Positions 11,004 through 14,656 of a stretch of DNA of 14,656 nucleotides are shown one piece after another. Made by a program: the position numbers and the translations under genes. Source of the stretch: Smittium mucronatum (lineage: Eukaryota; Kickxellomycota; Harpellomycetes; Harpellales; Legeriomycetaceae); assembly GCA_001953115.1 (NCBI GenBank), contig LSSL01001761.1, positions 6,634 through 21,289 of the forward strand, given 5' to 3'. How positions within the stretch are numbered: position 1 is the stretch's first letter; the number at the start of each line of letters is the position of its first letter. The notes under the pieces were generated by a model that was given only the letters and a program-made list of their open reading frames with translations, searched no databases and was not told the origin of the DNA.

Positions 11004-11390
11004 ATGGAATGTCAAAAATTGCCATTATTACGTTTTATTGTTTGTAACTATGTAAAACGCGAGATAAATACTCTCTTGGATTTCATTTCATCGTCTAAAT
11101 TTGTGTACTTAGTTTACCCATCCTATACATGTAATATATTTTGTATTTATATCTTACATATATTTGTTCCTTCAGCCTGGGTCAAATAATTGGTTAAAAT
11201 TGGCTATTATAAGCGGCTTACAAACAATATCACATCTCAAAAATATAACTATTTTATCCCAATTACAACAGTAGCGTCTATAAAGCCTATATTTAGCTTC
11301 TTATTTCTTCGGCAATTGTTTAGGATAAAATCGATAAATTTCCACAAGATGCTCTATTTTTACTTAAAACTTACGATTTATGGAGGTTAA
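11004..11390 (+). other. Long frame with a single internal stop, unidentified
   Basis: From the ATG at 11004 one plus-strand frame runs 128 codons to 11390 with only one stop (TAA at 11187-11189). In DNA this AT-rich many more stops would be expected. The first half begins MECQKLPLLRFIVCNYVKRE and both halves are hydrophobic and aromatic. No domain, splice signals or ribosome context support it as a gene, and a second plus frame is also open for about 53 codons, so it may be a chance low-stop region or a recently dead gene. Confidence 0.15.
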
Positions 11391-11553
11391 TCGAATTTTT
11401 AGATAAGTAGCAGGAACTAATTTTACAAAATGATAGAAATTTACTTTAAATTCACATTAGAACTATACATAAATCGCTAATACATACCATTTTCAAATGT
11501 GAGGTTATTAATTCTGTTACTAATAATCTTATTTAGGCATCTAACATCATTCA

Positions 11554-11601
11554 AAGCTACATTTTTTATATATAGCTATTTTTTATCACAAAATGTAGCT
11601 T
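11554..11601. repeat. Perfect 12-bp inverted repeat with 24-nt spacer
   Basis: AAGCTACATTTT at 11554-11565 is exactly reverse-complemented at 11590-11601. The 24-base spacer is AT-rich and the match does not extend in either direction. A transcript across it would form a stable stem-loop for such AT-rich DNA. No coding region, target duplication or second copy is visible nearby. Confidence 0.85.
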
Positions 11602-12416
11602 GTACAGATCGGTTTTTGTAAATGATGATTAACAAATTTAAAGTATGATGGATACTAGTGAAGTCTTTATCTTTAACATTCATATTAAACGAGTAAATTA
11701 ATAAGATATATTTTAATATTGATTAAGCAACTTACAGTCTAAAAACAAGATTTAAAGTGTTTCGATTATTTTTACAAAATAAGTTTCTAATAAAGAATAC
11801 ATAGCGTTTTTAGCACAATAGAAGGCCAAAATTATTGGATATTTATGATGGTATTTAAAAGAGGTAATATAAATGTTGGTAATTACGTAAAAGAAGGTGG
11901 TGTGTGAAATAAATATATTTTGGGAGTGTTTAAAAAAATGTCTCATTTTTTATTTTTTCGATTTAAAATTTACCGATACATACCTAGATTGATTTTTTTT
12001 ACTTAATTTGACACATAAATTGATTTTGGATTTTAAAACCATAATTTGAATTCTTTCAACCAAATCTGGTTCCATTTTATTTGTCAACCATTTATATATT
12101 TATTTATTGAATAGGAAGCAGAAAAAATAATAATATAGTTTTAGAAAAAAACACGTTTTTGAGTAATAAATTGTTTTTCATTGGTAAATGGAATTTAGCG
12201 AAAACCCAATCCCAGAAACTTGAATTGATTTAACATAAATGTCTTGTATGAATATGGACTACTGAGAATTATTTTATATATTTATAGGGTTACACCAATA
12301 AAAATTTCGTTTTAGTTGCTTAGATAAATATAAGTAGAAAAAAAAAATCTTGATTAAATATTAATGTATAGTTTACATAAGATCTTGAAGCCGTTCGATC
12401 AGAAATATAATAGCAT

Positions 12417-12422
12417 TTATTT
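12417..12422 (-). terminator. AATAAA polyadenylation signal overlapping the transporter stop
   Basis: The minus strand reads AATAAA with its first base being the last base of the TAA stop. Used as a polyadenylation signal it would give an extremely short 3' UTR. Further AT-rich motifs and an A-run on the plus strand (about 12340-12348, a T-run on the mRNA strand) lie downstream, so the real cleavage site may be farther on. Confidence 0.3.
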
Positions 12423-13789
12423 TACATTTTGCCAATGTTTATTGGTGGATGGCATCTGTTTGCATAGTATCTGAGATATAAAAGAACCAATACATAAAAA
12501 ACATAGAGGATTCCTCCAGTGATGATAACTGAATTGAACGATACCCGATGACCTAAATGATCAAAAATTACTCCCAGTATTGGAATACCAACCAGCGAAC
12601 TGATTCCATATGAACAGAAAAGAAGACCGTTTGCTTGGGAGGTTTCATTATGCTTAAAGTTGTGGGATATTAGAAGTGGAAACAATGGGAAAACCAGAGG
12701 ATATAAAAACCCAAAAATTGTTATGAATGCAATGTACATTGAAAACTTGTGAGTGGGAAGCCAAAGCCCAAAAACCGCGGCACCAGAACCAAAAGCTGAT
12801 AGTAGAAGGGCGTTGTTGTTTCCATATTTTTTCGCAGCCATGCCTCCCAAAACCCTGCCAGTTCCACCGGCAGCTGAATATATAAGTAGAATGTTAGCTG
12901 TTGTGGTTCTAGACTCTCCAATACTTGTGAGGCTTGCAGGAAAATACAAAGCCGAGACTTGCACACCCGACTGATGTAAAAACCCACCTGCAAGAATAAG
13001 CAAGGTCAACGGTCTCCTCAGCAGTTTTAAATTAACCACATGCCTCATTGGCTTGAATTCCAATCTCTGTCGATAAAAAAAAACAGCAAAAAGCCCAGCA
13101 ACTAGATTCATTAAAGCTAGGATTCTAAAAGTCCAATGTATCCCAACGTTGGCTAATGCTACTCGCACTATAGGAGCAAAAAACAACCCCCCGAATCCGC
13201 TTCCCGAAGATACTATCCCAAGAGCTACCCCTCTATGCTTTTGAAACCAGAGGGACGGCATAATTATTGTTAAATTTATCAATAATGAAGAGCCAGCACC
13301 ATAAATTAGTCCATAGAATAACACTAATTGCCAAATCGAATTCCCGAAAGAAGACAGAACAAGACCTATAGTGGAAACCAAAACTCCTATAAGAGTGGTA
13401 TATCGAATCCCAATGTATGACATAATGGGCCCAGCAAAGACGCCACCACAATAACTAACTGCAAAGTTAATAGTATTTATCCAGGAAATAACACTAGCCG
13501 AATCAGTCACAAACATGTTGTTTAGGTAGTATTCTTGAAACAAACCCGCAACTGTCATAACTCCAAAGGTATTACAGAAAAGAAAAAAACCGGTCACCAC
13601 TATTATCCAACCGTAAGTGGAATCTGCTTTAGGAACATTATCGATTTCGGGGATTTGGCCATTTTCATCTTTCGAGGAATTGTTCTTCAATTCAATTGAG
13701 CCAGGAAAAGTAATATTACCGACTGTGTTGCTGAGATCTTCCAAAGTATTTATGGGTGCCAAAGTGGCTCCGTTTTCAGCCAAAGACAT
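12422..13789 (-). CDS. Monocarboxylate-transporter-like MFS protein (MCH/SLC16 type), intact, 455 aa
   Basis: An intact 455-codon frame runs from ATG at 13789 to TAA at 12422-12424 with no visible intron; the length is normal for the family. A hydrophilic tail (about residues 1-57) is followed by about twelve membrane segments, roughly 60-82, 101-123, 130-147, 152-174, 187-210, 220-238, 258-283, 297-316, 327-344, 349-373, 386-408 and 417-440, with a loop rich in basic residues (about 239-259) between the two halves. Family marks are STYGW (57-61) at the position of the DGGYGW signature before helix 1, WFQKHRGVALGI (181-192) and SGSGFGG (195-201) leading into helix 5, and GGTGRVLGG (308-316) in helix 8. 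The family moves small carboxylates or related solutes across membranes; the fungal members have diverse substrates, so substrate and membrane are not assignable here. The DGG part of the signature is replaced by ADS. The start lacks a purine at -3, but no in-frame upstream ATG is seen nearby. It has no gene neighbours that suggest a pathway. Confidence 0.93.
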   Translation of the reverse strand: MSLAENGATLAPINTLEDLSNTVGNITFPGSIELKNNSSKDENGQIPEIDNVPKADSTYGWIIVVTGFFLFCNTFGVMTVAGLFQEYYLNNMFVTDSASVISWINTINFAVSYCGGVFAGPIMSYIGIRYTTLIGVLVSTIGLVLSSFGNSIWQLVLFYGLIYGAGSSLLINLTIIMPSLWFQKHRGVALGIVSSGSGFGGLFFAPIVRVALANVGIHWTFRILALMNLVAGLFAVFFYRQRLEFKPMRHVVNLKLLRRPLTLLILAGGFLHQSGVQVSALYFPASLTSIGESRTTTANILLIYSAAGGTGRVLGGMAAKKYGNNNALLLSAFGSGAAVFGLWLPTHKFSMYIAFITIFGFLYPLVFPLFPLLISHNFKHNETSQANGLLFCSYGISSLVGIPILGVIFDHLGHRVSFNSVIITGGILYVFYVLVLLYLRYYANRCHPPINIGKM

Positions 13790-13812
13790 AGAATCGCTTT
13801 TTGAATAAAATC

Positions 13813-13851
13813 TCAGCGTATTGACCGGGTATGTATAAGGGTTTTTTTCAT
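13813..13851 (-). promoter_or_regulatory. Possible 13-codon upstream ORF ahead of the transporter
   Basis: An ATG at 13849-13851 opens a short frame, MKKTLIHTRSIR, ending at TGA (13813-13815), 23 bases before the transporter ATG and out of frame with it. If transcription starts upstream of 13851, ribosomes would meet this ATG first, so it could lower or condition translation of the transporter. The transcript start is unknown and short ATG frames arise by chance in AT-rich leaders. Confidence 0.35.
13831..13840 (-). promoter_or_regulatory. Weak TATA-like element upstream of transporter
   Basis: The minus strand reads CCTTATACAT about 42-51 bases before the ATG. It is a weak TATA-like match in very AT-rich DNA. 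If it is the TATA box, transcription would start downstream of it and the upstream ATG at 13851 would be left out of the mRNA, so the two readings compete. Confidence 0.2.
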
Positions 13852-13936
13852 TAATCGGTGTTTAAAAATTACTTTTGTAATATCATAATAATCTGATTGA
13901 AAAATGATTTATACACAAAGCGAAATGATTTCATTT

Positions 13937-14413
13937 TTATTTCAAATGGCTATTAACTCGGTGCTCAAATTCGGAATTAATTATATAATGTCTAAACTTA
14001 GGATCCCCATTTATATCCTTCCCGTCAAAAAATTACTGCTAATTTTTTGGCATTTTGATTACTCCCTAAAAAGTAACTCCTTCACCTCTATTTAGGATCC
14101 AACCAATTTCATGATTTTTTGATATTCCGATCAATATCCAGAGCTCGGAAATGAACTTATTCTCGTGAATAGTTGCAAAAACAGTCGTTATTTGAAACAT
14201 TGGGCATGACATAAAAATAATTTTTTTATTGCCTAAAGCAACCATGGGATATATCCTTTTCGAGAAGTAGCGTTACTAATAACCTATCAATTTCTCTGTT
14301 TAGCTTTTCTGGTCCCTAATCCAATCGTAACCATAATTCGATCCAAAATAACCAGCCATTTGATTAGGTGAGATATCAATAAATGTGTTGTAAATATTAG
14401 TACCACTTGCATT
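13937..14413 (-). pseudogene. Possible decayed coding stretch upstream of transporter, unidentified
   Basis: One minus-strand frame reads as protein-like pieces between stops: 37 codons at 14303-14413 (contains ISPNQMAGYFGSNYGYDWIR), 68 codons at 14069-14272 (contains KRIYPMVALGNKKIIFMSCP) and a further piece near 13940-14030 (contains FFDGKDINGDPKFRH). Six or so stops in about 159 codons is only slightly fewer than chance predicts here. I do not recognise a family. A 63-codon plus frame with an ATG at 13904 overlaps it and is equally unsupported. It could be an old mobile-element gene or simply noise. Confidence 0.2.
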
Positions 14414-14485
14414 TTAATTGTATGTAATTAAATTCTAGCTATCAAGTTGTGTATTATTATTAGCAGCAGTTTCGAGGGAATACAC

Positions 14486-14656
14486 TTTTTTTTTTTTTTT
14501 GTATCACGGAATTTTATTGTAAGATAACGTCATTAAAAACTATACTAAAAAAATTTGAAAAAAAGAAAAAGTCGTATAGAAAAGACTATTATCCTAACTA
14601 CAATAAGCTCCTCTGCCGGACTACCGGCTGCGTACCTACGGGAAAAGGTTTCAATC
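14486..14656 (-). mobile_element. 3' end of a polyadenylated retrocopy or LINE, running off the window
   Basis: On the minus strand, sequence from the window edge leads to AATAAA (14513-14518), then 12 bases later to a run of 15 A (T15 on the plus strand, 14486-14500), after which the sequence changes character. A polyadenylation signal correctly spaced from a genomic A-tail is the mark of an inserted cDNA, either a LINE or a processed gene copy. The outer 50 bases are markedly less AT-rich than anything nearby, and a short minus frame (PFPVGTQPVVRQRSLL, then TAG) could be the end of a coding region. The target-site duplication would lie outside the window. Confidence 0.45.
14607..14635. repeat. 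Short GC-rich hairpin near right edge
   Basis: GCCGG and CCGGC form a perfect 5-bp stem around a 4-base loop (ACTA on the plus strand) within 14617-14630. In a retrocopy transcript this would be a small stem-loop before the 3' tail. Such hairpins near the 3' end are used by some LINE reverse transcriptases, but nothing here proves that. Confidence 0.3.

Larger units (their letters stand above)
9850..12416. other. AT-rich spacer between DIRS relic and transporter
   Basis: The spacer has no recognisable gene. It holds the hexamer microsatellite, the 12-bp inverted repeat and one interrupted plus-strand frame described separately. A 64-codon minus frame with an ATG at 11946 (ending 11752) is rich in Phe, Tyr, His and Ile and resembles nothing I know; I treat it as chance. 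Confidence 0.6.

Noticed and set aside
11752..11946. 64-codon minus-strand frame with ATG
   Set aside because: Composition (Phe, Tyr, His, Ile, Lys) is that of translated AT-rich DNA and there is no domain, promoter or conserved motif.
12721..12993. Frames of 60-90 codons overlapping the transporter on both strands (also 12753-12974, 13233-13451 and 13617-13808)
   Set aside because: All lie in other frames of a clearly conserved membrane protein and have no independent motif.
1..14656. tRNA, rRNA, CRISPR array or telomere repeats
   Set aside because: Looked for T-loop (GGTTCRA-type) sequences, spaced direct repeats and short G-rich tandem repeats; none was convincing.

Overview
The window is a very AT-rich piece of a eukaryotic, most likely fungal, genome with one clearly intact protein gene in 14.7 kb. 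That gene, on the minus strand near the right end, encodes a 455-residue transporter of the fungal monocarboxylate-transporter-like (MCH/SLC16) branch of the major facilitator superfamily and has no visible intron. Most of the remainder is gene desert full of A-runs and T-runs. It contains decayed mobile DNA: conserved protein motifs can be read only by moving between frames and across stops.

Layout, left to right. Positions 1-6200 are the most AT-rich part, with no credible gene; two short stretches near 1.28 and 1.87-2.07 kb look like worn-out Tc1/mariner transposase ends. Positions 6200-6780 form a sharp, less AT-rich island with readable but interrupted frames that I cannot identify. Positions 7000-9830, again less AT-rich, hold a minus-strand relic of a tyrosine-recombinase retrotransposon of the DIRS type. 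In its own reading direction it runs Gag-like region (9.82-9.19 kb), reverse transcriptase and RNase H (9.18-7.44 kb), and the N-terminal part of a tyrosine recombinase (7.34-7.02 kb), where it fades out. Positions 9850-12420 are AT-rich spacer with a perfect 12-bp inverted repeat, a hexamer microsatellite and one interrupted frame. The transporter occupies 12422-13789, preceded by a possible 13-codon upstream ORF. To its right is a decayed-looking stretch at 13.9-14.4 kb. At the right edge a 15-base T run lies next to an AATAAA on the minus strand, which looks like the 3' end of a polyadenylated retrocopy or LINE entering from beyond the window.

Organism: the transporter is fungal in style, and DIRS-type elements with this gene order are best known to me among fungi from early-diverging (Mucoromycota-like) lineages. 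An AT-rich, transposon-laden, early-diverging fungus is therefore the favoured inference, not a demonstration. No operon or joint pathway is visible: the transporter stands alone and the retroelement pieces are dead remains of one element. I found no convincing new system; the best material is the decayed DIRS element, the unidentified island and the retrocopy end.
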